From NCBI GenBank assembly GCA_963816955.1, contig CAWFME010000005.1:434001-498000 (forward strand): DNA of 64,000 bases, in the 5' to 3' direction. This DNA comes from DATFQI01 sp963816955 (GTDB taxonomy: Bacteria > Actinomycetota > Thermoleophilia > Solirubrobacterales > Solirubrobacteraceae). Below, piece after piece: positions 1-8,877 of this stretch (its first letter is position 1; every line of letters begins with the position of its first letter). Under the pieces are notes generated by a model, which saw only the letters and a program-made list of their open reading frames with translations, was not told the origin of the DNA and ran no database searches. The translations under genes were made by a program, and so were the position numbers.

Positions 1-368
1 ACCTCCTCGCCGGCCAGCATCGACCCGAGGTGGCGCTGCTTCTGGTCCTCGGTGCCGTGCGCGATCAGCGTCGGGCCGAGCATGCCGACGCCGATCACGT
101 CGAACAGGCCGGGCACGCCCGCGCGCCCGATCTCCTGGTTGACGACGACCTGGTGCAGCGGCCCGAGCCCCTGCCCGCCGTAGTCGGCCGGCCAGGTCAC
201 GGCGGCCAGGCCGGCGGCGGCGAGCTTGCCCTGCCACTCGCGGTGGGCCGCGACCGACTCTGAGTCCTCGCGCCCGCGCACCTGCGGGGCCTCGGAGGCG
301 TGCTCCTCGAGCCAGGAGCGGACCTTGGCCCGGTACTCCGCCAGCTCGGGCGTGTCGTTGAGGTCCAT
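1..368 (-). CDS. Acyl-CoA dehydrogenase, N-terminal part (runs off window)
   Basis: Only about the first 122 residues are in the window; the rest lies before base 1. The ATG at 366-368 opens a protein starting MDLNDTPELAEYRAKVRSWL, the helical N-terminal domain of the acyl-CoA dehydrogenase family. The segment TWPADYGGQGLGPLHQ is the family's conserved W-P-x-x-Y-G-G-x-G element near the substrate pocket. Such enzymes are FAD-dependent and introduce the alpha-beta double bond into acyl-CoA thioesters in fatty acid or branched-chain catabolism; the substrate cannot be told from this end. The gene is divergent from the ROK kinase, with 39 bases between the two starts, so the promoters must lie in or around that gap. 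Confidence 0.88.
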   Translation of the reverse strand, partial: MDLNDTPELAEYRAKVRSWLEEHASEAPQVRGREDSESVAAHREWQGKLAAAGLAAVTWPADYGGQGLGPLHQVVVNQEIGRAGVPGLFDVIGVGMLGPTLIAHGTEDQKQRHLGSMLAGEE

Positions 369-407
369 GCCCGCACGGTATCCGAGCGCCGCGGCTATGG
401 TGCCCAC

Positions 408-1358
408 ATGAGCGTCCGCGGCGGCATCGACCTCGGCGGCACGAAGATCCAGGCGGTCGTCGTCGACGAGGACTTCCAGGTGCTGGGCGACGCCCGCGTG
501 CCCACGCCGACGACCGGCGGCCCGCAGGACGTCGCCGACGCGATGGCCGACGCGCTGCGCCAGGCGGCCGAGGGCCACGGCGACCCCGTCGCGGTCGGCG
601 TCGGCTCGCCGGGGGTCATCGACGAGGCGGCCGGCGTGGTCTCGAGCGCGCGCAACCTGCCCGGCTGGGTCGGCAGCTTCCCGCTCGCGGGCGCGCTGCA
701 GCACGCCCTGCGCGCGCCGGTGATCATCGGCAACGACGTCAACGTGGCCACCGACGCCGAGTTCGAGCTCGGCGCCGCGCGAGAGTTCACCTCGCTGCTG
801 GGCGTCTTCTGGGGCACCGGCGTCGGCGGCGGCATCGTCCTCGACTCCAAGCCTTGGGTCGGCCGCGGCGCGTCCGGGGAGATCGGCCACGTCGTGGTGG
901 AGATGGGCGGCGCGCGCTGCCCGTGCGGGCGGCGCGGCTGCATGGAGGCCTACGCCGGCCGCGGCGCGATGGAGCTGCGCGCGCGCAAGCTCGCCGACGA
1001 GGGCCGCAAGACCGTCCTGTTCGAGATCATGGCCGAGCGCGGCCGCCCGCGGCTCACGAGCGGGATCTGGAAGCGTGCGCTCGACCGCGACGACGAGCTC
1101 GCCCACGAGCTCGTCGACCGCGCGGTCCGGGCGCTCGGCGCCGGCGTCGCGTCGGCCTGCAACGTGCTCGACGTCGACGCGGTCGTGATCGGCGGCGGGC
1201 TCGGCCTCAAGCTCGGCGAGCCGTACGCGGAGCGCCTGCGCGTGGCCATGAAGCCGCACCTGTTCGCCTCCGAACGACCGCCCGCGATCCGGCTCGCCGC
1301 GCTGGGCGACCTCGGCGGCGCGATCGGCGCTGCGCTGCTCTCGCGGCGCGTCACCTGA
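408..1358 (+). CDS. ROK-family sugar kinase (glucokinase-like)
   Basis: A 316-residue ROK kinase that would phosphorylate a hexose with ATP in the cytoplasm. The N-terminal phosphate-binding motif GGIDLGGTKIQ is at residues 5-15, a second nucleotide-binding segment FWGTGVGGGIV lies near residue 130, and the ROK zinc motif CPCGRRGCMEAYAGRGAM follows at about 170. There is no N-terminal helix-turn-helix, so it is a kinase rather than a ROK repressor. I chose the ATG at 408 because the protein then begins directly with the family's first strand; an upstream in-frame extension would run into the divergent acyl-CoA dehydrogenase. Its 3' end overlaps the convergent hydrolase by 8 bases. Glucose is the likeliest substrate but is not proven by sequence. 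Confidence 0.88.
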   Translation: MSVRGGIDLGGTKIQAVVVDEDFQVLGDARVPTPTTGGPQDVADAMADALRQAAEGHGDPVAVGVGSPGVIDEAAGVVSSARNLPGWVGSFPLAGALQHALRAPVIIGNDVNVATDAEFELGAAREFTSLLGVFWGTGVGGGIVLDSKPWVGRGASGEIGHVVVEMGGARCPCGRRGCMEAYAGRGAMELRARKLADEGRKTVLFEIMAERGRPRLTSGIWKRALDRDDELAHELVDRAVRALGAGVASACNVLDVDAVVIGGGLGLKLGEPYAERLRVAMKPHLFASERPPAIRLAALGDLGGAIGAALLSRRVT

Positions 1359-2161
1359 CCCGTTCCACCAGCCGGTCCAGCGGCGCCCAGAACGTGCGCC
1401 GCGCTGCGGCGTCGGCGCGCTGCGGCGCCTGGTGGTCGTCTGCCGCAGGATCCTCGACGAGCACCAGCCGAGCGTCGGCGCGCGTGGCCCCGCGGACGAG
1501 CTCGCGCGCAGTGGCGGTGCCGACCACGCCGTCTGCCGCGCTCGCCAGCGCGACGATCTCCGTGCCGGCGGCGATCCGCCGCGGGGGGATCTCCGGCAGC
1601 CCGTCCGGGATCCGCGGCAGCCGCCGCCCCGGGTAGGCGGCGAAGATCGCCTTCGGCCGCGGCAGGCCCGCCGTCTCCGCGAGGGCCGCGTAGTCCGCGG
1701 CCAGCGCGCCGCCGGCCGAGTGCCCGGCGATCACGAGCGCGTCGGTGCGCAGGCCCGGGCGGCCGAGCGCGATCCGCAGCGCTGCGAGCACGTTGCCGAG
1801 CGCCTGCCGCGGCGGCTCGACGAACGAGTCCTGGTAGCGCGGGTAGACGACCGCGTGGCCCCGGCGCGCGAGGTGCTCGAGCCACGGCCGGTAGAAGGCG
1901 GGATCGGGCGCGCCCCAGCCGTGCAGGAAGACGACGACCGGCAAGGGTCCGTCGACGTCCGGGCGGATGATCGTGGACTGCTGCACGCCGCGGCCGGCGG
2001 TCTCCGTCACCAGGCCGGCCGGGGACGCCTCGCGCGCCTCCGGACGCGGCTCGGCGCCGCCGCAGCCCGCGAGCGCGAGCAGCGCCAGCAGCAGCGCGAG
2101 TCCGCCCAGCGGCCGACGGCGCCTCGTCCTCCAGGATGACGACGGATCGTCCCTCCGGCAC
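1351..2161 (-). CDS. Lipoprotein alpha/beta hydrolase; start unclear
   Basis: A secreted, lipid-anchored alpha/beta hydrolase. A lipoprotein signal is clear: an Arg-rich stretch, a Leu/Ala core and the lipobox LLALAGC. Then come the oxyanion segment VVVFLHGWG and the nucleophile elbow GHSAGG, with acid and His candidates near the C-terminus (DDHQAPQ). No ATG, GTG or TTG precedes the signal peptide in its own frame. A GTG at 2159-2161, with a GGGGAG upstream, opens the adjacent frame and would need a one-base shift near 2120. Either that shift is a sequence error or a rare start codon is used, so the 5' end is uncertain. The function is probably an esterase or dienelactone-hydrolase-like activity; no substrate can be named. 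Confidence 0.72.
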
Positions 2162-2250
2162 GCTGAAGATCGCTCCCCAGGCCGATGACCGCCGGCCGGG
2201 CCGTCCGTAGCTTGCTGCTCACCGCAAGGACGACCCCGAAGGAGCCAGGA

Positions 2251-2832
2251 ATGGCCTACGCCGGACAGAGCATCGAGAACCCCATCAGCGGCGAGCGGAT
2301 CACCTTCACGCAGACCGCCGCCGACACGAACGGCGAGCTGCTCGCCTTCGACATGACCCTGTCGGTCGACGGTCATGTGCCCGGCGCTCATGTGCACCCC
2401 TCCCAGGAGGAGCGCTTCGAGATCGTGTCCGGGACCATGAAGCTCAGGATGAACGGCAAGGAGATCGTCGCCGGCCCCGGCGACGTCGTGACGGTCCCGG
2501 CCGGCGCCCGCCACAAGTTCGCCAACGGCGGCGACGAGCCCGTCGAGGTGCGCGTCGAGGTGCGGCCCGCGCTGAAGATGGAGGACCTGCTCTGCAACAC
2601 GGTCGCGCTCGCCACGGAGGGCAAGACGAACCGCAAGGGCATGCCGAAGCCGGTCCACCTCGCGCTGTTCGTGCGCGAGTACGAGCGCGAGGTCCGCGCC
2701 CCGTTCCCGCCACCGGCCGTCGTGCGCGCGCTGATGGCGCCGCTGGCCGCGCTCGGCCGCGCCCGCGGGCACGCCGAGCGCTACGCCCCCGCCTCCGCGC
2801 CGGCGTTCGCGCCGGTGCCGGTTCCCGCTTAG
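2251..2832 (+). CDS. Cupin-domain protein
   Basis: A 193-residue protein with one cupin barrel. Cupin motif 1 is seen as HVHPSQEERFEIVSG (about residues 47-61), with the two His and the Glu of a metal site. Motif 2 is PAGARHKFANGG, with the third His. About 60 C-terminal residues (LALFVREYEREVRAPFPPP onward) form a probable helical tail ending in an Ala/Pro-rich segment. The ATG at 2251 is preceded by AAGGAGCCAGGA, a strong ribosome binding site, which decides the start. Members of this group bind a metal and act as small-molecule dioxygenases, isomerases or sensors; nothing here says which. It stands alone between two genes on the other strand. Confidence 0.82.
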   Translation: MAYAGQSIENPISGERITFTQTAADTNGELLAFDMTLSVDGHVPGAHVHPSQEERFEIVSGTMKLRMNGKEIVAGPGDVVTVPAGARHKFANGGDEPVEVRVEVRPALKMEDLLCNTVALATEGKTNRKGMPKPVHLALFVREYEREVRAPFPPPAVVRALMAPLAALGRARGHAERYAPASAPAFAPVPVPA

Positions 2833-2861
2833 GGGTCACCGCTGCATCGCCGCCGGGCTCG

Positions 2862-3803
2862 TCACTCGTACACGACGAAGTCCGGCGGCGGGCGCAGCCG
2901 CAGCACCTGGCGCGGGGTCATCAGCCCCACGTCCTCCTTGTAGAAGAGCTTGAACCCGGGCTCGAAGCCCGGCGCGCGGCGTGTGAAGGCGTCGTACTTG
3001 CTCTTCTTGACCGGCGCGGTGCCGAACCCGTCGGCGTTGAGCACGATCTGCAGCTCCTCGTGGGCCTTCAGCGCCGTGTCGTCGACCATGTCGTCGGTGA
3101 ACTGGTGGATCACGACCAGCTTCTCCGGCAGGTCGTGCTGCGCCGCGAGCTGCGCGAGCCACGCCGTGACCGCGTTCACCTCGCGAGAGTCGACGCTGCC
3201 GATCACCTGGCCCGGCACCTGCCCCGGCTGCACGCGCCACTCCGGGTCCAGCGCGAGCCCCACGTCGGGCTCGCTCAGCCAGCGCTCGAGCCGCGTGGCC
3301 TCCGTGAAGAAGTCCGACGCGCCGGGCTGGATGTCGAGCAGCAGCAGCGCCTTGGCGCGGCGCGCGGCGCGCAGGTAGCGCCCGATCACGGCGTCGCTCT
3401 GCCGGGTGCGGTACATGCCGTCATCGCCCGCGTCGGCGTTCGCGATCACGGCGATCAGCTCGAGCGCGGGCAGGACGGGGCGGTCCGGCCGCACGTACGC
3501 CTTCGCCTGGCGCTCCAGCCGCCGGGCCGCGCTCGCCGGCGAGCCGATGCCGAGCGCGCCGAGCTCCTCGCTCTGCGGCGCGCCGTAGTAGGCGACGACG
3601 CGGTGGCGGGGGAAGATCTCGCGCCCGCCGCGCGGCAGCGCCACCGGCTCGGGCGCTGCGGGAGGCTCCTCCGCCTGCGAGCGCGGTAACGCCTCGTCGC
3701 CGCCCGCGCCCGTGAGCGCGCCGGCGGTCGCCGACGCGAGCGCGACGGCCGCCGCGACGGCGCCCGCCACGAGGCGGCGGCGGTGCACTGCGGGCTCCGG
3801 CAC
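2862..3803 (-). CDS. Exported protein, conserved hypothetical (TIM-barrel-like)
   Basis: A 313-residue protein with a twin-Arg-like basic N-terminus (HRRRLVAGAVAAAVALASA) and an Ala-rich hydrophobic core, so it is exported. The mature part starts around PRHRVVAYYGAPQSEELGAL and contains alternating hydrophobic strands (ALELIAVIANADAG, AKALLLLDIQPG, VGLALDPEWRV, KLVVIHQFTDDM) spaced as in a beta/alpha barrel with acidic residues at strand ends, as in glycoside hydrolases. I do not recognise a named family. The start overlaps nothing, and 35 bases separate it from the divergent CNNM/CorC gene. A cell-wall or polysaccharide-related hydrolase is a guess from fold and location only. Confidence 0.7.
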   Translation of the reverse strand: MPEPAVHRRRLVAGAVAAAVALASATAGALTGAGGDEALPRSQAEEPPAAPEPVALPRGGREIFPRHRVVAYYGAPQSEELGALGIGSPASAARRLERQAKAYVRPDRPVLPALELIAVIANADAGDDGMYRTRQSDAVIGRYLRAARRAKALLLLDIQPGASDFFTEATRLERWLSEPDVGLALDPEWRVQPGQVPGQVIGSVDSREVNAVTAWLAQLAAQHDLPEKLVVIHQFTDDMVDDTALKAHEELQIVLNADGFGTAPVKKSKYDAFTRRAPGFEPGFKLFYKEDVGLMTPRQVLRLRPPPDFVVYE

Positions 3804-3838
3804 GCCACCACCGTACCCGCGGCCTATCGTGATCGTGC

Positions 3839-5131
3839 ATGGACTGGGTCAACATCGCGCTCGCGCTCGTGCTCGTCGGCGCGAACGGCTTCTTCGTGGC
3901 GACCGAGTTCGCGGTCGCGCGGCTGCGGCCCGGCCAGGTCGAGAAGTGGGTCAGCGACGGCCGCCCGGGCGCGAAGTCGGTCCAGCACGCGATCGAGCAC
4001 ATCGACTCCTACCTGGCGACCTGCCAGCTCGGGATCACGATCTCCTCGCTCGGCCTCGGCGCGCTCGGCGAGCCCGCGTTCCACCACATCCTCGAGCCGG
4101 TGTTCGGCGAGGGCGCGACGGTCGTCGGCGTGGGCGTCGCCAGCGCGATCGCGTTCGGGATCATCACGCTGCTGCACGTCGTCGTCGGCGAGCTGGCGCC
4201 CAAGAGCCTCGCGATCTCCCGCACGCAGCCGATCGCGCTGTTCGTGGCGCCGGTGATGCGCGTCTTCTACCTGGGCGCGAAGCCCGTCGTCGACCTCTTC
4301 AACGGCATGGGCAACCTGCTGCTCAAGCCGTTCGGCATCCCGCCGGCGCGCGAGGCCGGCCACGCGCCGGTGTCGGAGGACGAGCTGCGCACGCTCGTGC
4401 GCGAGAGCGCGGCCGGCGGCGAGATCGAGGAGGAGGAGCAGCGCTTCACCGAGAACGTGCTGACCTTCGGCGACCGGCGCGTGCGCGAGGTGATGATGCC
4501 GCGCGGCCGGATCACGTTCGTGACCACCGACGCGTCCTACGACGACGCCGTCGCGGTCATCCGCGAGTCCGGGCTCACCCGCCTGCCGCTGTGCGAGGCC
4601 GAGAAGGGCCTCGACGCGCCCGTCGGCCTGCTGCACGTCAAGGACCTGCTCGTCAACGGGCCCGAGAAGCCGCTGAAGGAGACCGCCCGCGCGCTCGAGC
4701 GCGTCCCGGAGTCGATGCTCGTCGACGAGCTGCTCGAGCGCCTGCGCAAGCTGCGCGAGCACTTCGCGCTCGTGGTCGACGAGCACGGCACGGTCATCGG
4801 GCTGATCACGCTCGAGGACATCCTCGAGGAGATCGTCGGCGAGATCGAGGACGAGTTCGACCCGGAGGAGCGCGAGCCGATGCGCGACGGGTCCGAGGGC
4901 ACCGTGATCGCCGGCTGGGCGCCGATCCGGCTCGTCGAGGAGCGGCTCGAGGTCGAGTTCCACGACCACCACGAGGCGACGATCGGCGGCGTCGTGCTCG
5001 AGCGCCTCGGCCGGCTGCCCGAGGAGGGGGAGGAGGTCGAGCTCGACGGCGTGCGCTTCGCCGTGCTCTCAGCGGCCGACGCCCGCATCCAGGAGCTGCG
5101 GGTCGTCTCGAGGCCCGAGCGCGAGGACTAG
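3839..5131 (+). CDS. CNNM/CorC (HlyC) family membrane protein with CBS pair
   Basis: A 430-residue protein of the UPF0053/CNNM family. The first 190 residues form the DUF21 membrane domain, opening with LALVLVGANGFFVATEFAVARLR, the family's hallmark N-E-F-A-type segment. Two CBS domains follow (about residues 205-330, including RVREVMMPRGRITFV and HFALVVDEHGTVIGLITLEDILEEIVGEI), then a C-terminal CorC/HlyC domain from about 350 (GWAPIRLVEERLEVEF). The family is linked to magnesium or cobalt efflux and ion homeostasis; the hemolysin label is historical. The CBS pair probably senses nucleotide or Mg-ATP. Its last 63 bases overlap the convergent carboxypeptidase gene. Confidence 0.9.
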   Translation: MDWVNIALALVLVGANGFFVATEFAVARLRPGQVEKWVSDGRPGAKSVQHAIEHIDSYLATCQLGITISSLGLGALGEPAFHHILEPVFGEGATVVGVGVASAIAFGIITLLHVVVGELAPKSLAISRTQPIALFVAPVMRVFYLGAKPVVDLFNGMGNLLLKPFGIPPAREAGHAPVSEDELRTLVRESAAGGEIEEEEQRFTENVLTFGDRRVREVMMPRGRITFVTTDASYDDAVAVIRESGLTRLPLCEAEKGLDAPVGLLHVKDLLVNGPEKPLKETARALERVPESMLVDELLERLRKLREHFALVVDEHGTVIGLITLEDILEEIVGEIEDEFDPEEREPMRDGSEGTVIAGWAPIRLVEERLEVEFHDHHEATIGGVVLERLGRLPEEGEEVELDGVRFAVLSAADARIQELRVVSRPERED

Positions 5132-6134
5132 CGGCGGGCGAGCGGCGAAGCCGCGGTCCAGCAGCCGCTTCGCCTGCCCCGCCGGGTCGGGCGAGTGCAG
5201 CAGCACCACGCCGAGCTTGACCGCGCCGCGCCGCGCCGTCGCGACGAAGCAGCGGCCGGCGGCGTCCGTGTAGCCCGTCTTCATGCCGGTGAGCCCGCGG
5301 TAGCCCTGCCGCAGCAGCGGGTTGTTGTTGTAGAGGTACAGCTTGCCGCCCTTGACCGGGAACGGCAGCACCGCCTCGCGCCGGCGGACCACCTTCGCCA
5401 GCCGCGGCACCCGCAGCAGCGCGCGGGCCAGCGCGGCCAGGTCGCCGGCGCAGGAGTGGTTGCCGCGGTCCTCGAAGCCGTGCGGGGAGGAGAAGCGCGA
5501 GCAGACCAGCCCCATCCGCCTCGCGCGCGCGTTCATCGCCTCGACGAACCCGGCCACGCTGCCGGCGGCACGCTGGGCGAGCGCGATCGCGGCGTCGTTG
5601 CCCGACGGCAGCATCAGCCCGTAGAGCATCGTCTCCGTGCGGATCCGCTTGCCGCGCGGCAGCAGGCCGACCCCGGAGCCCTGGTAGCGCAGCGCCTCGC
5701 GCGTGATCGGCACGCGCGTGCGCGGCCCGAGCCGGCCCGCCACCACGAGCGCGGTCATCATCTTCGTCAGCGACGCGATCGGCAGCACGCGCGTCGGCTG
5801 GTGGCGCCACAGCACGCGGCCCGTGTCGACGTCGAACAGCAGCCCGGAGCGCGGCATGCGCTTGAAGCGCGCGCGGACCGGGTCGGCGCCCTGCTCGAGC
5901 CGCACCGCCAGCGGCGAGGGCGCGGTCCCGCCGCCGGCCAGCGGCTCCAGGTCCTCCAGCCCGCCCGCCTGGCGCGGCGCAGGCGCCTCGCGGCGCCGAC
6001 TCCCCGCCGGCGCGCCGATCGAGCACCAGCGCCGCCACCGCCGCGGCGGCCGCCAGCAGCAGCACCAGGGCGAGCACGGCGGGCGCGCGCCGACGGCGCC
6101 GCCTGCGGCCGCCCTGGAACAGCGTGTAGGGCAT
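5069..6134 (-). CDS. D-alanyl-D-alanine carboxypeptidase (frameshifted)
   Basis: A low-molecular-mass penicillin-binding protein (S11 family) that trims the terminal D-Ala of peptidoglycan stem peptides outside the membrane. The catalytic motifs are intact and in order: SxxK as ASLTK, SGN in LPSGND, and KTG in GMKTGYT. The ATG at 6134 gives MPYTLFQGGRRRRRRRAP followed by a long Ala/Leu membrane anchor; the frame then slips near 5990 (GGESAPR into EAPAPRQAGGLEDLEP). Removing one base gives about 354 residues, normal for the family. It begins one base inside the stop of the small membrane gene upstream (TGATG), so it is translated with the rhomboid gene as one operon. I regard the shift as a sequence error. 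Confidence 0.85.
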
Positions 6135-6322
6135 CAGCGCTTGCGGCGGCGCTTCGACGGCTCCGTGAGCGCGCCGAAGACCCCGAGCGAGAGCACCGCG
6201 ACGACGACGAGGCCGATCAGCGTCAGGACGTCGGGGCCCTCCTTGACCAGGACGTAGACGGTGGCGAACGCCATCGCGCAGATGAACAGCAGCGCCACCC
6301 CGGTCACCACGGTCCTCGTCAC
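6134..6322 (-). CDS. Small membrane protein, 62 aa
   Basis: Two predicted membrane helices (TVVTGVALLFICAMAFATVY and VLTLIGLVVVAVLSLGVFGA) and a basic tail SKRRRKR. The GTG start at 6320-6322 overlaps the rhomboid stop as GTGA and is preceded by AGGAGG six bases upstream. Its own stop overlaps the carboxypeptidase start. Because of this tight coupling it is a real, co-translated gene even though it is short. I know no function; a small accessory subunit of the rhomboid or of envelope processing is possible but unsupported. Confidence 0.72.
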   Translation of the reverse strand: MTRTVVTGVALLFICAMAFATVYVLVKEGPDVLTLIGLVVVAVLSLGVFGALTEPSKRRRKR

Positions 6323-7057
6323 GTCAGGCCTCCTACCCGCTCGATCTGGCGCCGTCTCCTCTGTTCCGAGGCGAACAGCTTGATCGCGAGCAGCCCGAAC
6401 GCGAACCCGCCGATGTGCGCGAAGTACGCGACCCCGCCGCCCTCGCCCGCCGGCTGCACGAGGTCGAAGTAGCCGAACAGGGCCTGCTGCACGAACCAGA
6501 ACCCGAGGATCAGCAACGCCGGAAGCTCGATGATCGTGAAGAAGAAGATGATGAAGATGACGGTGATCACGCGCGCCCGCGGGAACAGCAGCACGTAGCC
6601 GCCGAGCACCGCCGCCACCGCGCCCGAGGCGCCGAGGTTCGCGATCTGCCGAGCCCGTGTCGGTCAGCATCTGCGCGGCGGTCGCGGCGATGCCGCCCAG
6701 CAGATAGAAGACGATGAACTTCACCGGGCCCATGGAGTCCTCGACGTTGTTGCCGAAGATCCAGAGGAACAGCATGTTGCCGCCGAGGTGCAGGATCGAG
6801 CCGTGCATGAACATGGCGGTGAACACGGTGACCCAGTCCGCCGGGCCGCCCGGCGCGGTCTGGCAGGGTGCCTCGCCGGTGATCTCGCACGGGATGAACG
6901 CGTAGGTCCCGACGGGCCAGTCGCCGGTCTCACCACCGTTGGGAAGGCCCAGCACGCCGTCCTGAAGGAGGAAGTAGACGATCACGTTGAGTGCGATCAG
7001 CGCGACCGTGACGACCGGGAAGTGCTCGGTCGGGATGTTGTCCTTGAGCGGGAACAC
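6319..7057 (-). CDS. Rhomboid family intramembrane serine protease (frameshifted)
   Basis: A polytopic membrane protease with the rhomboid core. The GTG start at 7057 gives MFPLKDNIPTEHFPVVTVAL, typical of the short bacterial and plant-type group. Conserved elements are FTAMFMHGSILHLGGNMLFLWIFG (the HG..H..GNM helix), the catalytic Ser in NLGASGAVAAVLGGY (GxSG) and the catalytic His in AHIGGFAFG. The frame changes near 6650: TDTGS is followed in the next frame by QIANLGASG. One base too many explains it, and the restored protein has about 245 residues. Both halves keep perfect family signatures, so a sequencing error is more likely than decay. It heads an operon with the 62-residue protein and the carboxypeptidase. 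Confidence 0.87.
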
Positions 7058-7088
7058 GCGGTCGCCGCAGGCTATCCGCTGGGGGCGG

Positions 7089-8077
7089 CTAGGCGGTCGC
7101 GGCTACGGGCCCGACGCCCGGGCGATCCTGCTTGACGTGCTCGTCGGCGTGGTAGCTCGAGCGCACGAGCGGGCCGGCGGCGATGTGCTCGAAGCCGAGC
7201 TCGTAGGCCGCGACCTCGAGCGCCTTGAACTCGTCCGGGTGCCAGTAGCGCACGACCGGCAGGTGGCGCTCGGTCGGGCGCAGGTACTGGCCGACGGTCA
7301 GCACCTGCACGCCCTTGGCGCGCAGCTGGCCGAACGCGTCGACCATCTCGTCGTGGGTCTCGCCGAGGCCGACCATCAGGCCGGACTTGGTGACGACCTC
7401 GTCGCCGCCCATCGCCTTGGCGTTCTCGAGCACGCGCAGCGAGCGCTCCCACTTCGAGCCGCGGCGGGCGAGCGGGTACAGCCGCGGGGCGACCTCGACG
7501 TTGTGGTTGAAGACGTCGGGGCGCTCGGCGATCACCTTCGCCAGCGGCATCATCTCGCCGCGGAAGTCGGGCGTGAGCACCTCGACCTTGCAGCCGGGCG
7601 CCTGGCGGCGGATCTGGCGGATCACGCCGACGAAGGCGGAGGCGCCGAAGTCGGGCAGGTCGTCGCGGTCGACGCTGGTGATGACCGCGTGGCGCAGGCC
7701 CATGCGGGCGACCGAGCGCGCGACGCGGGCCGGCTCGAGCGGGTCGTTCCAGGTCGGCTTGCCCGTCTTGACGTTGCAGAAGCCGCAGCGGCGGGTGCAG
7801 GTGTCGCCGAGGATCATGAAGGTGGCGGTGCCGCGCTCCCAGCACTCGCCCATGTTCGGGCAGGCGGCCTCCTGGCAGACCGTGTGCAGCGTCCTCGGCC
7901 TTGATCATCGAGTTGAGCTCGCGGTACTTCGGGCCGCCCGGGAGCGGGACCTTGAACCACGCGCGGCTTGCGGCCGCGGAATGGCTGCGTGTCGGTACCG
8001 AGCACCTTCGTGACGTCCATCCCGCCCGGGTTGGCGCGGGAACGCGTCTGGTGGATGCGCAGCGGGGCCTCGCTCAC
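7089..8077 (-). CDS. lipA: Lipoyl synthase (two frameshifts)
   Basis: Radical-SAM enzyme that inserts two sulfurs into protein-bound octanoyl groups to make the lipoyl cofactor. The auxiliary cluster motif C-x4-C-x5-C is present (VCQEAACPNMGEC), as is the radical-SAM C-x3-C-x2-C (CTRRCGFC). The frame changes twice: near 7960 (GRKPR, then WFKVPLPGGPKYREL) and near 7890 (MIKAED, then LHTVCQEA). Each is explained by one extra base; the corrected product has about 328 residues, a normal LipA length. The GTG at 8077 is chosen because it overlaps the lipB stop as GTGA. Its substrate, the lipoyl domains of the E2 proteins, is encoded directly upstream in the same operon. Confidence 0.92.
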
Positions 8078-8802
8078 GCGTCCAGCGTACCGACCGGCGG
8101 TGGGCGTGCCCGCGCCCACCGGGGCGATCCCCAGCCGCTCCGGCGTCACGAGCCGCTGGCGGCGGCCGAAGGCCTGCGCGAAGCGGTGGGCCATGCGCTT
8201 GCGGAAGCAGGCCAGGCCGTCCGGCGAGCCCTCCTGCGCGACCGAGGTCATCGAGACCGACGGCAGCCCGCAGGCCACGACCCAGGTGAACGGGGCGAGG
8301 TCGTTGGTCACGTTGACCGCGAAGCCGTGCGCGGACACGCCGCGGGAGACGTGGATGCCGATCGAGGCGAGCTTGCGCTGGGTGGCGGGTTCCGATCCAC
8401 ACGCCGGTGTAGTCGCGGCCCTCGTGCGAGCGCGGGCGCGCGCTCACGCCGGCCTCGCCGAGCGCGTCGACGATCGCGCCCTCCATCGTGGCGCACGAAC
8501 GCGGGCACGTCGCCCACGCGCATGATCGGGTAGCCGACGAGCTGGCCGGGCCCGTGGTAGGTCAGCTTGCCGCCGCGCCGCGTCCTCACGACGTCGATCC
8601 CCTGCGCGCGGCACCAGTCCTCGCCCAGCGGCAGGTCGCCCGGCTCCGAGCGGCGCCCGAGCGTGTACACGGGCTCGTGCTCGAGCAGCAGCAGCACCTC
8701 GCCGAGCTCGCCGTCCTGCACGCGCTCGCGCAGCCGCTCCTGGATCTCCAGGCCCTTCTCGTACGGGACGCGGCCGAGGTGGCAGACGAGCAGGTCAGCC
8801 AT
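8074..8802 (-). CDS. lipB: Octanoyltransferase (three frameshifts)
   Basis: Transfers octanoate from acyl carrier protein to lipoyl-domain lysines, the step before LipA. The ATG at 8802 gives MADLLVCHLGRVPYEKGLEI. The substrate motif RGGKLTYHGPGQLVGYPI is intact, the catalytic Lys lies in QRKLASIGIHVSRG and the catalytic Cys in VVACGLPSVSMTS. The frame slips near 8487 (PAFVR, then TMEGAIVDALG), near 8393 (GVWI, then EPATQRKLAS) and near 8090-8110, after which the third frame gives PPPVGTLDA and a TGA that overlaps the lipA start. All three fit single extra bases; the corrected length is about 241 residues. Since the active-site residues survive in each segment, the gene is probably intact in the organism. 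Confidence 0.9.
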
Positions 8803-8818
8803 GCCTCTGATGGTAGGT

Positions 8819-8871
8819 GGTCTGCCCGGCCGGGGACCCTTGCGAGCCCCCGGCCGGGTGTCCGTCAGACC
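8819..8871. terminator. Intergenic hairpin between pdhC and lipB
   Basis: A perfect 11-bp inverted repeat, CCCGGCCGGGG at 8825-8835 and its complement at 8848-8858, with a 12-base loop. It is framed by an outer GGTCTG (8819-8824) and CAGACC (8866-8871). It lies in the 75-base gap after the pdhC stop in the direction of that operon. There is no U-tract on either side, so it may be an attenuating or mRNA-stabilising hairpin rather than a full terminator; lipB would otherwise be co-transcribed with pdhABC. Confidence 0.55.
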
Positions 8872-8877
8872 TAGCCC